Source: Ralstonia mannitolilytica
Lineage (GTDB): Bacteria; Pseudomonadota; Gammaproteobacteria; Burkholderiales; Burkholderiaceae
DNA: 64,000 nucleotides
NCBI RefSeq assembly: GCF_905397375.1
Contig: NZ_CAJPVG010000001.1
Location: forward strand, 868,001-932,000
Direction of reading: 5' to 3'
Shown: piece by piece, positions 50,181-59,394 of the stretch
Layout of the letters: every line of letters starts with the position of its first letter
How positions within the stretch are numbered: position 1 is the first letter of the stretch
The notes under the pieces: model-generated
Told to the model about the DNA's origin: nothing
Database searches by the model: none
The model's input: only the letters and a program-made list of their open reading frames with translations
Program-made: the position numbers and the translations under genes

Positions 50181-50633
50181 TTAACGGTTCAACTTACGGA
50201 TGCGTTCGGACGGCGTGATGATGTCGGTCAGGCGGATGCCGAACTTCTCGTTGACCACCACCACCTCGCCCTGGGCGATCAGGTAGCCGTTGACGAGCAC
50301 GTCCATCGGCTCGCCGGCCAGTGCATCGAGTTCCACCACCGAGCCCTGCGCCAGCTGGAGCAAGTTCTTGATGGGCACCTTGGTGCGGCCCAGCTCCACC
50401 GTCAGCTGCACGGGGATGTCCAGGATCATGTCGATGTCGTTGCGCTGGGCGGCGCCCAGGCCATCCGGGGTCAGCGGCTTGAAGACCGGGCTCGGGCCGC
50501 CGGGGGCCGCGGCGGGTGCGCTGGCCGGCGGGCTGGCCGCGGCACGCTGGGCCGCTTCCAGGGCCATGGCCTCTTCCATCGTCATCTCGACATCGACGTT
50601 GTCGTCGGCGTTCATGGTCGGTTCAGTTGTCAT
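50181..50633 (-). CDS. fliN: Flagellar C-ring switch protein FliN
   Basis: 150-residue switch/export-docking protein. The acidic N-terminal linker (ADDNVDVEMTMEEAMA) leads to the SpoA domain (IDMILDIPVQLTVELGRTKV PIKNLLQLAQGSVVELD). ATG 50633 has GGAG upstream and overlaps fliM by 11 bases. An ATG at 50615 is a weaker alternative. Confidence 0.96.
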   Translation of the reverse strand: MTTEPTMNADDNVDVEMTMEEAMALEAAQRAAASPPASAPAAAPGGPSPVFKPLTPDGLGAAQRNDIDMILDIPVQLTVELGRTKVPIKNLLQLAQGSVVELDALAGEPMDVLVNGYLIAQGEVVVVNEKFGIRLTDIITPSERIRKLNR

Positions 50634-51630
50634 CGTCGGACTCCGTGGCAGGCTCGCTGCCGCTCATGTTCAGCATGCGGTTGACCCGCAGCGCGTATTG
50701 GCCGTTGAAGGTGCCGTAGTTGCATTCCATGACGGGCACGCCGTCTACCTTGGCGGTCACGAAATCATCCAGTTCGAGCGGGATCACGTCGCCCACTTTC
50801 ATGTTCAGGATGTCCGAGACCTGCACCCGGGCCGTGGCAAGGTCGGCAATCAGTTCCACCTCGGCGGTCTGCACCTGCTGCGACAGCAGCCGCAGCCAGC
50901 GCTTGTCCACTTCCAGCGCCTCGCCCTGGATGGCGGACGTGAGCCGGTCGCGGATCGGCTCGATCATGGTGTAGGGCATGCAGATGTGCACGTCGCCGCC
51001 ATTGCTGCCCAGCTCGATGCTGAAGCTCGTGGTCACCACCACCTCGTTGGGCGTGGCCACGTTGGCGAACTCGGTGTGCATCTCCATGCGCAGGAATTCG
51101 AAATCGATCGGGTAGACCGGTTGCCACGCCTTGGCGTAGTGCTCGAAGACGAGCTGCAGCATGCGCTGGATGATGCGCTGCTCGACGTCGGTGAAGTCGC
51201 GGCCTTCCACGCGCATGTGGTAGCGCCCGTCGCCGCCGAACAGGTTGTCGACCACCAGGAAGATCAGGTTGGGGTCGAACACGAACAGCGCCGTACCGCG
51301 CAGCGGCTTGACGTGCACGAGGTTCAGCGACGTCGGCACCACCAGGTTGCGGATGAACTCGCTGTACTTCTGCACCTTCACCGGCCCGACGGAGATTTCC
51401 GCGTTGCGCCGCATGAAGTTGAACAGCCCGATGCGCCAGTTGCGCGCAAAGCGTTCGTTGATGATTTCCAGCGTGGGCATGCGCCCACGCACGATGCGCT
51501 CCTGCGAGCCCAGGTTGTAGACCCGTACACCTGCAGGGTCGGCCTCGGCAGGTTCCTCGTCTACCTCGTCGGAGACGCCCTTGAGGAGCGCATCGATCTC
51601 CTCCTGGGAGAGAAACTCTTCCTTGAGCAT
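50623..51630 (-). CDS. fliM: Flagellar motor switch protein FliM
   Basis: 335-residue C-ring protein that binds phospho-CheY and sets rotation direction. The N-terminal CheY-binding helix LSQEEIDALLKG is intact. A middle CheC-like domain and a C-terminal SpoA domain (MKVGDVIPLELDDFVTAKVD) follow. Starts two bases before the fliL stop. Confidence 0.97.
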   Translation of the reverse strand: MLKEEFLSQEEIDALLKGVSDEVDEEPAEADPAGVRVYNLGSQERIVRGRMPTLEIINERFARNWRIGLFNFMRRNAEISVGPVKVQKYSEFIRNLVVPTSLNLVHVKPLRGTALFVFDPNLIFLVVDNLFGGDGRYHMRVEGRDFTDVEQRIIQRMLQLVFEHYAKAWQPVYPIDFEFLRMEMHTEFANVATPNEVVVTTSFSIELGSNGGDVHICMPYTMIEPIRDRLTSAIQGEALEVDKRWLRLLSQQVQTAEVELIADLATARVQVSDILNMKVGDVIPLELDDFVTAKVDGVPVMECNYGTFNGQYALRVNRMLNMSGSEPATESDDDN

Positions 51631-51631
51631 G

Positions 51632-52132
51632 TCACTGGATCACAAAGTTGGTGAACAGGACGTCCGCCACCGGCGATTCCTTCCCGACGGCCTTGTAGAC
51701 CTGCTCGCACTGCTCGACGATGTCCCGGGCGAGCTTGGTCTTGCCTTCGGCCGGATACAGCTCCGCCGGCGTCTTGCTGGCCAGCAGCGTCAGGATGCGG
51801 CTGCGCAGCTCGGGCGTGTAAGCCTTGATGTCGTTTTCGGCATGCTTGTCGAAGCTCTTGAACGTGATGCCGATCTGCAGGTAACGGTCGCTGCCTTCTT
51901 CGGGCTGCAGGTTGACGGTGATCGTCTCCATGGCGACGAACACGGGCTCCTTCGGCTTGGCCGGCGCGCTGGCCGAAGCGGCGTGGCTGCCGCCGCCCAG
52001 GAAGAACCATGCGGCCGCGCCGCCCATGCCGACGAGGACAAGCACGATCAGGATGATCAACAGGAGCTTGGTCGCGCCGCCCTTGGCGGGCGCGGGAGCG
52101 GGTGCGGTATTGGCGGCAGCGGCTTCGGCCAT
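51632..52132 (-). CDS. fliL: Flagellar basal-body protein FliL
   Basis: 166-residue inner-membrane protein supporting stator function. A short Ala/Pro-rich cytoplasmic tail is followed by one TM helix (KLLLIILIVLVLVGMGGAAA) and a periplasmic stomatin-like domain (VNLQPEEGSDRYLQIGITF ... DVLFTNFVIQ). ATG 52132 has a weak site. First gene of fliLMNOPQR. Confidence 0.95.
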   Translation of the reverse strand: MAEAAAANTAPAPAPAKGGATKLLLIILIVLVLVGMGGAAAWFFLGGGSHAASASAPAKPKEPVFVAMETITVNLQPEEGSDRYLQIGITFKSFDKHAENDIKAYTPELRSRILTLLASKTPAELYPAEGKTKLARDIVEQCEQVYKAVGKESPVADVLFTNFVIQ

Positions 52133-52493
52133 GGGGATCACTTGAGAGCTAGGGGGGTGGTCTTGCCCGCTCGCGAACATGCAGAGTCGGGTTCTCGAGT
52201 GGCATTCTTCCTCACCTGCGTCCAGCTCATTCCGGCAAGAAAGGCGGTCAATCCGGGCTATCTCGCGGGTTTGCAGTGTTCCCGGCGCAGGCTGTCCCTT
52301 CGTATAAGTGATTTTTAATCCACTTGAAATGCACGAGGCGACGACGCCATGCGATGTTCGCGCCGCCCAGCACGGCGCGCGTGTCACAAAAGTGACGCTG
52401 GCCCGAAAGATTTGCCGGGGCGTGCCGTTGTAGTGGGCAGAAGGTGCCGATGTTGCGGCCCGCCCATACTGCGTTGTCCTGCCGGAAGTCGTC
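52133..52493. promoter_or_regulatory. Divergent fliL / GGDEF-EAL promoter region
   Basis: 361 bases between the fliLMNOPQR operon and the divergent c-di-GMP gene. Promoters for both must lie here. No sigma-28-like motif was seen for fliL, which fits a middle-class promoter. Confidence 0.4.
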
Positions 52494-54353
52494 GTGAATC
52501 CCTTGCCTTTCTCCATCCGCGCCGATCACTCGTCTGCCGATGCTGACGGACTGCCGGACGGCTGCCCTGCGCGTGGCGAGCCGCAAGGGTTCTGCCCGAA
52601 GCTGGACCTGCTTTCGATGGTCAATGCGCTGACCGTGGGCATCCTCGTCTGCGATGCCGAGCGCCGCGTCACCTACGCCAACCCCAGCGCCGCACGGCTG
52701 CTGGGCTTGCCGGTGGCCGAGCTGGTTGGCCGCGCGCTGCCCGAGGTGGTGCACTCGGCGGTGGACGAGTTCGAGGCGTCCATCCACGCCGCCGACTGGC
52801 CGGACCGCGAAGTCATGGCCGACGGCCAGCCGCAGCTGAACCAGATCTTTGGGCTGCATTGCCTGAACGGGCGCACCGTGTGGGTGTCGAGCAACTGGAC
52901 GCCGCTGTATGCCGATGGCGGCCGGACGGTCAGCGCCGGGCTGGCCGGACCGCCCGTGCCGCCGTATTCGGTGCTCGTGTCGCTGGTCGATATCACGCAG
53001 ATCCGCGAGGCGCAGCAGCGTATCCGGCATCTGGCCACGCACGACACGCTCACGGGGCTGCTCAACCGCTCGGCGCTGGAAGACCGGCTGGAGCACGCAC
53101 TGGCGCTGGCCCAGCGCAACCGCACGCGGGTCTCGGTCATGTTCCTCGACCTGGACCGCTTCAAGAACGTCAACGACACCCTCGGCCACCAGTTTGGCGA
53201 CATGCTGCTGCGCGAGGTCGCGGCCCGGCTACAGGCGTGCGCGCGCGAAGCCGACACCGTGGCGCGTCTCGGGGGCGACGAATTCGTCGTCATGCTCGAA
53301 GCGCTGGACGGCCTCGGCACGCGGCGCGTGGCCGAGCGGATCCTCTCTGCCATCAGCGCGCCCTTCCATATTGAAGGGCAGGAACTGTACCTGGGCGTGT
53401 CGATCGGCATTGCGGTGGCACCGCACGACGGCGACGACGCCAACACCCTGCTGCGCAAGGCCGACGCCGCCATGTACCTGGCGAAGGAGCGCGGCCGCAA
53501 CAACTTCCAGACCTTCACGCGCGACCTCGACGACCGCGTCTCGCGGCGTTTTCGCATCGAATCGGGCCTGCGCCGCGCGAGCGACCGCAACGAGTTCTAT
53601 GCCGACTACCAGCCGCGCGTGGACGTCAGGACCGGCCGCATCGTCAGCGTGGAAGCGCTGATCCGCTGGAACTCCGCCGACTTCGGCCGCATGATGCCCG
53701 GGCAGTTCATACAGGATGCGGAGGAAACCGGCCTCGTCGTCGAGATCGACCGCTGGATCCTGCGCGCGGCGTGCGACCAGCTCGCGCGCTGGCGCCGCAT
53801 CGGCCTGCCGCACCTGCGCATGTCGATCAACCTGTCGGGCCAGGCATTCAGCTCCGGCCAGTTGAGCGCGATGGTGCGCAGCGCGCTGTCCACCAGCGGC
53901 CTGCCGGGCAACGCGGTCGAGCTGGAGATGACCGAAGGCATCCTCATCCGGGATGACCCGTCACTGCACGCGCTGCTGACCGAGCTGCGGGCGATGGGCG
54001 TATCGCTGGCGCTGGACGATTTCGGCACGGGCTACTCCTCGCTGTCGTACCTGCACCGCTTTCCGATCGACACACTGAAGATCGACCGCTCGTTCGTGCA
54101 GGACCTGCCGCACGTAGCCGAGCGTGCGGCCATCACGCGGGCCATCATCATGATGGCGCAGGCCATGGGAATGAAGACTGTGGCCGAAGGCGTGGAGACC
54201 GAGGGTCAGCTTGAATTCCTGCGCGAAGCCGGTTGCGACGAGTTCCAGGGCTACCTGCTCACGCGCCCGCTGGAACCGGCGGCCGTGCAAGACCTCGTGC
54301 GCGAGAACGCCCGGCGCTACGGCGCGTGCATCCCGAGGTTCTATCCGTCTTGA
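52494..54353 (+). CDS. PAS-GGDEF-EAL cyclic-di-GMP turnover protein
   Basis: 619-residue dual-domain protein. A PAS sensor covers about residues 40-165 (MVNALTVGILVCDAERRVTY). The GGDEF domain (about 175-345) has an intact active site, ARLGGDEFVVM at 257-267. The EAL domain (about 360-615) keeps EALIRW near 387, NLSGQ, EMTEGIL, DDFGTGYSSLSYL and EGVET. It could be cyclase, phosphodiesterase or both. GTG 52494 follows GGAAG and was chosen; an ATG at 52618 would remove part of the PAS domain. Placed between two flagellar operons, so motility control is likely. Confidence 0.9.
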   Translation: MNPLPFSIRADHSSADADGLPDGCPARGEPQGFCPKLDLLSMVNALTVGILVCDAERRVTYANPSAARLLGLPVAELVGRALPEVVHSAVDEFEASIHAADWPDREVMADGQPQLNQIFGLHCLNGRTVWVSSNWTPLYADGGRTVSAGLAGPPVPPYSVLVSLVDITQIREAQQRIRHLATHDTLTGLLNRSALEDRLEHALALAQRNRTRVSVMFLDLDRFKNVNDTLGHQFGDMLLREVAARLQACAREADTVARLGGDEFVVMLEALDGLGTRRVAERILSAISAPFHIEGQELYLGVSIGIAVAPHDGDDANTLLRKADAAMYLAKERGRNNFQTFTRDLDDRVSRRFRIESGLRRASDRNEFYADYQPRVDVRTGRIVSVEALIRWNSADFGRMMPGQFIQDAEETGLVVEIDRWILRAACDQLARWRRIGLPHLRMSINLSGQAFSSGQLSAMVRSALSTSGLPGNAVELEMTEGILIRDDPSLHALLTELRAMGVSLALDDFGTGYSSLSYLHRFPIDTLKIDRSFVQDLPHVAERAAITRAIIMMAQAMGMKTVAEGVETEGQLEFLREAGCDEFQGYLLTRPLEPAAVQDLVRENARRYGACIPRFYPS

Positions 54354-54375
54354 ACCCTTGCGTGGGCCCCGGGGC

Positions 54376-55011
54376 CTAGAGCTGGAGGCCGTTGCTGACG
54401 ACGTACATCGTCAGCTCCGCGTTGTTGCGCAGCTTCATCTTGGAGAGCACGCGCCCGCGGTACACGCTGACCGTCTTGGCGCTGATCTGCAGCGCCTGGG
54501 CAATCTCGCTCAGCGTGCGGCCCGAGCCGAGCATGCGCAGCGTCTGGAATTCACGGTCGGAGAGGATGTCGTGGCGGGGCTTGTCCCAGTCGACGTTCAG
54601 GTTGTCGGCCAGCACTTCCACGAGGTCGGAGGGCAGGTACTTCTTGCCCTTGGAGATGGCGTTGACCGCGGCCAGCAATTGCGGCTGGCTGGCATCCATC
54701 GGCAGATAGCCGGCGGCGCCGGCCTTGAGGGCGCGCACCGCGAGCAGCGCTTCGGGATGGCGGCCCAGCGCGAGCACGGCCAGGCGGGCGTGTTGCTGGC
54801 GGACCATCTTGATGGTCTGGAACTCGTCTCCGGTGGCCGATTCCACCGAAAACAGCATGACGTCCCACTCGCGCTGGGCGAGCACGTCGTTGTTGGCGTC
54901 GCGCAGGTCCGGCACGGCCTCGATCTGACGTGCCAGGCGCGAATCCTTGAGGATCTGGCGCAGGCCGACACGGGCAATGTCGTGCGGTTCGACGATCAGG
55001 ACATTGAGCAT
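54376..55011 (-). CDS. LuxR/NarL-family regulator with a degenerate receiver domain
   Basis: 211-residue response-regulator-like protein. The receiver half keeps the fold (MLNVLIVEPHDIARVGLRQI) but has lost both key residues: the phospho-aspartate site reads VMLFSVES (serine), and the conserved lysine reads YLPMD (methionine). The LuxR helix-turn-helix is intact (LSDREFQTLRMLGSGRTLSEIAQALQISAKTVSVYRGRVL, first 20: LSDREFQTLRMLGSGRTLSE). It probably acts without phosphorylation. It is upstream and divergent to fliC, and convergent with the GGDEF/EAL gene. Regulation of flagellin is possible but not shown. Confidence 0.86.
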   Translation of the reverse strand: MLNVLIVEPHDIARVGLRQILKDSRLARQIEAVPDLRDANNDVLAQREWDVMLFSVESATGDEFQTIKMVRQQHARLAVLALGRHPEALLAVRALKAGAAGYLPMDASQPQLLAAVNAISKGKKYLPSDLVEVLADNLNVDWDKPRHDILSDREFQTLRMLGSGRTLSEIAQALQISAKTVSVYRGRVLSKMKLRNNAELTMYVVSNGLQL

Positions 55012-55419
55012 GGTGGGTGTTGCGGGTCAAACAGGCTCGCTTCGAGCTCTTATGACCGCCGGCAGGCCGCTGGAGCGCCTGGGCGGGGCTTGCAACTCCC
55101 CATCTGTGCGAAGTGGCGCTCTTTGTATGGAGGGATGCGGCGCCGTGATTTATCGGACGAGTATAGCCGAGGCCCTGTACGGCAAGAAGCAGGCGCGCTG
55201 CTGCTGTTGGCGGGCCGGCTCAAAAAAACGGGCGCCCGAAACCCGGACCGCCGCCAGCGCACAATTTTGTCAAGGCGACCCTAAACTTTCTTCGACGGCC
55301 ACCGATAACCTGAGTACAACGCAGACCTGATCCCCTTCAAGTTGCAGGTCACGTTGCCCGGCACAGCCGGAACAAGCCGCCAATCGGGCAACAAACCAAC
55401 GGGAAACTTAGGAGCCGTC
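55012..55419. other. fliC upstream region
   Basis: 408 bases between the divergent LuxR-type gene and fliC. It holds the fliC sigma-28 promoter at 55282-55308 and a roughly 110-base 5' leader with AGGAG just before the ATG. No gene was seen. Confidence 0.6.
55282..55308 (+). promoter_or_regulatory. Sigma-28 promoter of fliC
   Basis: TAAA at 55282-55285, then exactly 15 bases, then ACCGATAA at 55301-55308. This is one mismatch from the sigma-28 consensus TAAA-N15-GCCGATAA. It predicts a leader of about 105 bases to the fliC ATG. Confidence 0.85.
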
Positions 55420-56247
55420 ATGTCCCTCAGCCTCAATACCAACATTTCGTCCCTGCAAACGCAGCAAGCGCTGTCGCAATCGCAATCCGCGCTGCAAACG
55501 TCTCTGCAGCGCCTGTCCACCGGCCTGCGCGTGAACAGCGCCAAGGACGATGCTGCTGCGTACGCTGTCGCTTCGAGCCTGACGACCACGCTGAACTCGC
55601 AAACGCAAGGTATCCAGAACGCCAACAACGCACAGTCGTACCTGCAGACGGCCGACTCGTACCTGGGTCAAGTCGAAAACAACCTGCAACGTATGCGCCA
55701 ACTGGCTGTGGAAGCCAACAACGGCGGTCTGTCGGCAGCTGACCAGGCCAACCTGGACAAGGAATACCAGCAGCTGGCCACGGCCAACAAGAACATCGCG
55801 ACCAACGCCAACTACAACGGCAACAAGCTGTTCGACGGCACGGTTGCTTCGGTGACGTTCCAGTACGGCCAGAACGCCACGACGGACAGCGCGACCATCA
55901 CCAACGTCAACCTGTCGGCATACGGTTCGTTCACGGGCGCCGGCACCAGCGTGACGAGCGCTGCCAACGCAACGGCCGCGCAAACGGCAATCGACACCGA
56001 CCTGACCGCCCTGAAGTCGGCGCGCGCCAGCCTGGGTGCCCAGCAAAGCGGCTTGACCTCGACCATCAACACGCTGACGTCGAACAACACCGCCCTGTCG
56101 GCTGCCAAGTCGGCCATGGTCGACACCGACTACGCTGCAGAAACGTCGAACATGACGCGTCAGAACATCCTGCAGCAAGCCGGTACGGCGATGCTGGCGC
56201 AAGCCAACTCGGCACCGAACAGCATCCTGAACCTGCTCAAGGGTTAA
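55420..56247 (+). CDS. fliC: Flagellin FliC
   Basis: Filament subunit of 275 residues. It has the conserved D0/D1 N-terminus (MSLSLNTNISSLQTQQALSQ ... RLSTGLRVNSAKDDAAAYAV) and C-terminus (NMTRQNILQQAGTAMLAQAN SAPNSILNLLKG). The middle is short, so outer D2/D3 domains are nearly absent, as in Ralstonia flagellins. Codon choice differs a little from neighbours (more GCT/GAC-rich, lower GC), as often seen for highly expressed flagellin. ATG 55420 has AGGAG upstream. Confidence 0.97.
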   Translation: MSLSLNTNISSLQTQQALSQSQSALQTSLQRLSTGLRVNSAKDDAAAYAVASSLTTTLNSQTQGIQNANNAQSYLQTADSYLGQVENNLQRMRQLAVEANNGGLSAADQANLDKEYQQLATANKNIATNANYNGNKLFDGTVASVTFQYGQNATTDSATITNVNLSAYGSFTGAGTSVTSAANATAAQTAIDTDLTALKSARASLGAQQSGLTSTINTLTSNNTALSAAKSAMVDTDYAAETSNMTRQNILQQAGTAMLAQANSAPNSILNLLKG

Positions 56248-56288
56248 TCGGCAGGCGGATGTCAGCCCGGCGCGTTGCGGCCGGGTCG

Positions 56289-56328
56289 AAGGCCGGCGCT
56301 CCTCGAGGGGGCGCCGGCCTTTCGTTTT
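56289..56328 (+). terminator. Rho-independent terminator after fliC
   Basis: A perfect 11-bp stem (AAGGCCGGCGC / GCGCCGGCCTT) with an 11-base loop is followed by TCGTTTT. It isolates the strongly expressed flagellin gene. Confidence 0.85.
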
Positions 56329-56362
56329 GCTGATCCAATTGTGAAGAGTGGCCCACCTCCGC

Positions 56363-56389
56363 TAAAGAAGTGGCGAGCGCTGCCGTTGT
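56363..56389 (+). promoter_or_regulatory. Weak sigma-28 promoter-like sequence for fliDST
   Basis: TAAA at 56363-56366, then 15 bases, then GCCGTTGT at 56382-56389. It matches the -35 and spacing well but the -10 in only five of eight positions. It is 42 bases before fliD. Confidence 0.4.
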
Positions 56390-56431
56390 GAGGAAGGACT
56401 CCCGCCAACGCATACGCTGACCGATCCGATC

Positions 56432-58483
56432 ATGGCGACCACGACCAGCAGTTCCTCGAGCAACAACTACGTTCCGCCGATCTCGATTCCCGGTATCGGG
56501 ACGAGCATCGACGTCAATACGTTGGTCACCAGCCTGATGAAGGTGGAAAGCCAGCCGCTGACCCTGCTGCAGAACCAGCAGACGTCTTACCAGACGCAGC
56601 TCTCGGCGGTGGGCAACCTCAAGAGCTCGCTGGCGACATTCCAGACGGCCATGGCGGGACTGAGCTCGGTGTCGAACTTCAGCGCGATGAAGGCGAGCGG
56701 CTACGACGCCTCCATCCTCAGTGCCTCGCTCACGGGTTCGGCGCCGGCGGGCTCGTACGCCGTCAACGTGACGCAGCTCGCGCAGTCGCAGGTGCTCGCC
56801 GCGCAGGGGCAGGCTTCCGCCACCGCGGCCATCGGCAGCGGGTCGTCGACCACGATTTCGTTCTCGTTCGGCTCGGTGTCGGGCGGCACGTTTGCCAACG
56901 GCAAGTATTCGGGCGCCACGTTCACGCAGAACGGCAACCTGCCGGGCGGCTCGATCACGATCGACTCCTCGAACAACACGCTCTCGGGCATCCGCGACGC
57001 GATCAACTCGGCCAACCTCGGTGTGTCGGCCAGCATCGTCAACGACGGCAGCGGCAACCCGTACCGCCTGGTGCTGACCTCCACGGCAGGCGGGTCGAAC
57101 TCCGAGATGAAGATCTCGGTGTCGGGAGATGCGACGCTGCAGTCGCTGCTCTCGCAAGACCCGTCTGGCACGCAGAACATGACCGAGGTGACCACGGGCC
57201 AGAACGCCCTGGCCACGATCAACGGCATCACCGTGCAGAGCCCGACCAATACGCTGTCGAACGTGGTGGACGGCACGGCGTTTACGCTGTCCAAGACGGG
57301 CAGCACCACCGTGACGGTGGCCAACGACCCGACGGCTACCACGAACGCCGTGGTCAATTTCGTCAAGGGCTACAACGCGCTGCGCGTTTCCCTGAACTCG
57401 CTGACGAACATCGATACCGCCAACAGCGCCAACAATGGCCCGCTGGCCGGAGATGTCAGCACCAAGGCGCTCATCAACCAGATCACCGACGTGCTGGGCC
57501 AGGCCATCGGCAATGGCGCGTACCAGTCGCTGGGCAGCATCGGCGTGACGATGGGTTCGGACGGCACGCTGTCGATCGACAACACCAAGCTGGCCAACGC
57601 GATTGCCGCGTCGCCCAGCCAGGTGGCCGGCCTGTTTGCAGGCGCGGGCACCAGTACGGACGCACAACTGAGCGTGCCGAAGTTCGCCGACAGCACGAAG
57701 TCGGGCACGTATGCCGTCACCGTGTCGCAGCTGGCCACGCAAGGGTCGCTGAAGGGCTCGGCGGCGGCCAATACGACCATCACCGCGGGCGTGAACGATA
57801 GCCTGTCGGTCACGGTCAGCGGCATCGCTACCAACATCACGGTGCCGGCCGGCAGCTACACCGCATCGAGCCTGGCCGCGCAGATCCAGTCGCAGATCAA
57901 CGGTTCGGCCGCGCTGCAGAACGCGAAGATCAACGTGTCGGTATCGGCGGATGCCAGCGGCGTGCTGACCTTCACCAATAGCCAGTACGGTTCCAACTCG
58001 AGCATCTCGATCTCGGGCAACGGCGCGTCGTCGCTGGTCGGCGGCAGCCCGACCGCCGTGACGGGCCAGGACGTGCAGGGCACCATCAACGGCGTGGCGG
58101 CGGTCGGTTCCGGCCAGAATCTGTACGGTGCCACGGGCACCGCGGTGGACGGGCTCACGGTGCAGGTGACGGGCGGGGCGCTGGGCAGCCGCGGCAGCGT
58201 CACGGTGCAGCGCGGCTATGCAGCGCAGCTCAATACCGTGGCGACGAACCTGCTCTCGACCACGGGCCTGGTGCAGAACGAGACCGATGCCATCAACAGC
58301 TCGCTCAGCTCCATCGCCGGCCGCATCACGGCCATGCAGCGCCAGCTCGATGCCAAGCAGGCGCTGTACTACTCGCAGTTCAACGCGCTGTCGGCGCTGG
58401 TGGCCAGCATGACCAACACCAGCAACTACCTGACGACGCAGTTGGCCGCATTGCAAAAACAGACCTCAAGCAGCAACAACTGA
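56432..58483 (+). CDS. fliD: Filament cap protein FliD (HAP2)
   Basis: Caps the growing filament and folds flagellin into place. The protein has 683 residues, longer than enteric FliD (about 470) through extra Ser/Thr/Gly-rich head domains. The N-terminus PISIPGIGTSIDVNTLVTSL MKVESQPLTLL and the C-terminal coiled-coil (ITAMQRQLDAKQALYYSQFN ALSALVASM) are typical. Starts ATG at 56432. Heads fliD-fliS-fliT. Confidence 0.95.
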   Translation: MATTTSSSSSNNYVPPISIPGIGTSIDVNTLVTSLMKVESQPLTLLQNQQTSYQTQLSAVGNLKSSLATFQTAMAGLSSVSNFSAMKASGYDASILSASLTGSAPAGSYAVNVTQLAQSQVLAAQGQASATAAIGSGSSTTISFSFGSVSGGTFANGKYSGATFTQNGNLPGGSITIDSSNNTLSGIRDAINSANLGVSASIVNDGSGNPYRLVLTSTAGGSNSEMKISVSGDATLQSLLSQDPSGTQNMTEVTTGQNALATINGITVQSPTNTLSNVVDGTAFTLSKTGSTTVTVANDPTATTNAVVNFVKGYNALRVSLNSLTNIDTANSANNGPLAGDVSTKALINQITDVLGQAIGNGAYQSLGSIGVTMGSDGTLSIDNTKLANAIAASPSQVAGLFAGAGTSTDAQLSVPKFADSTKSGTYAVTVSQLATQGSLKGSAAANTTITAGVNDSLSVTVSGIATNITVPAGSYTASSLAAQIQSQINGSAALQNAKINVSVSADASGVLTFTNSQYGSNSSISISGNGASSLVGGSPTAVTGQDVQGTINGVAAVGSGQNLYGATGTAVDGLTVQVTGGALGSRGSVTVQRGYAAQLNTVATNLLSTTGLVQNETDAINSSLSSIAGRITAMQRQLDAKQALYYSQFNALSALVASMTNTSNYLTTQLAALQKQTSSSNN

Positions 58484-58533
58484 CGCCGTAAGTACTGTCT
58501 GAACCGCTTACAAGAACAGACCAGGAAAACTCC

Positions 58534-58962
58534 ATGTACGCAGCACGCCGAGCCATCGGTGCCTACGCGCAAGTCGGCATTGAAACCTCTGTGGTGGACG
58601 CCAATCCGCATCGGCTGATCGCCATGCTGTTCGAGGGCGCGCGAGCGGCCATCAACATGGCCACCGCCGCCATCGAACGGGGTGACGTGCCGGCCAAACT
58701 GCGCGCGATCGACAAGGCCATCTCGATCATCGGGCAGGGGCTGCAGGCGAGCCTGGACCACCAGCGCGGCGGTGAGATCGCGACCCAGCTCAACAGCCTG
58801 TACGACTACATGCTGCGCCGCCTGCTGGTGGCCAACGCCAACAGCGACGTGGCCATCCTCGCCGAGGTCGACAAGCTGCTCGTACCGCTGCAGGACGCGT
58901 GGCTTGCCATCGGCAAGCCAGCTGCCACGGCAGGCGCGAGCCACCTGAGCGTGGTCAGCTGA
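58534..58962 (+). CDS. fliS: Flagellin export chaperone FliS
   Basis: 142-residue cytosolic chaperone that binds the flagellin C-terminus and prevents early polymerisation. Conserved: VVDANPHRLIAMLFEGARAA and a C-terminal helix region ATQLNSLYDYMLRRLLVANA. Start ATG at 58534, 50 bases after fliD. Confidence 0.95.
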   Translation: MYAARRAIGAYAQVGIETSVVDANPHRLIAMLFEGARAAINMATAAIERGDVPAKLRAIDKAISIIGQGLQASLDHQRGGEIATQLNSLYDYMLRRLLVANANSDVAILAEVDKLLVPLQDAWLAIGKPAATAGASHLSVVS

Positions 58963-59015
58963 ACATCATTTGAGCCAGGCGAACTTTGACTGAATCCGGC
59001 CCAACTGGAGCCAAC

Positions 59016-59372
59016 ATGCACCGCAACATCCCCATCAAGGACAGCGACAGTCTGTTCGCCTGCTACGAAGCCATCGCGCGCCTGACCGCCGAAATGGTCA
59101 GCGCCGCCGAGGTGGGCAACTGGGAAGTCGTCAGCACGCTCGAGCGCGAGAGCGCCATCTATGTCGATGCGCTGCGCCGCTCCGAGCCGCATCCGCCGCT
59201 GGCGCATGCCGGCATCGAACGCAAGCGCGCCCTCCTGGTGCGCATCCTGGAAGACGACGCCCGCGTGCGCGCGATGGTGTATCCGCGCCTCGAGCGTCTG
59301 CAGAAGCGGATCGATACGGCACGCCGCAGCACCAACGCAAGCAACGCCTACGGCAACATGGCGCGGTACTGA
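59016..59372 (+). CDS. fliT: Flagellar protein FliT (export chaperone/regulator)
   Basis: 118-residue helical protein following fliS. It has FliT-like features (ACYEAIARLTAEMVSAAEVG NWEVVSTLERE). FliT is the chaperone of FliD and in enterics also an FlhDC antagonist. Start 59016 (MHRNIPIKD) has GGAG six bases upstream. Weak conservation makes this partly a positional call. Confidence 0.88.
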   Translation: MHRNIPIKDSDSLFACYEAIARLTAEMVSAAEVGNWEVVSTLERESAIYVDALRRSEPHPPLAHAGIERKRALLVRILEDDARVRAMVYPRLERLQKRIDTARRSTNASNAYGNMARY

Positions 59373-59394
59373 GCCGCAAGAGGGCGGCGCCGCC

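Noticed and set aside
47855..50218. Long plus-strand frame over fliR-fliO
   Set aside because: Composition is His/Arg/Gln-rich with no domain; the opposite strand encodes well-known flagellar proteins.
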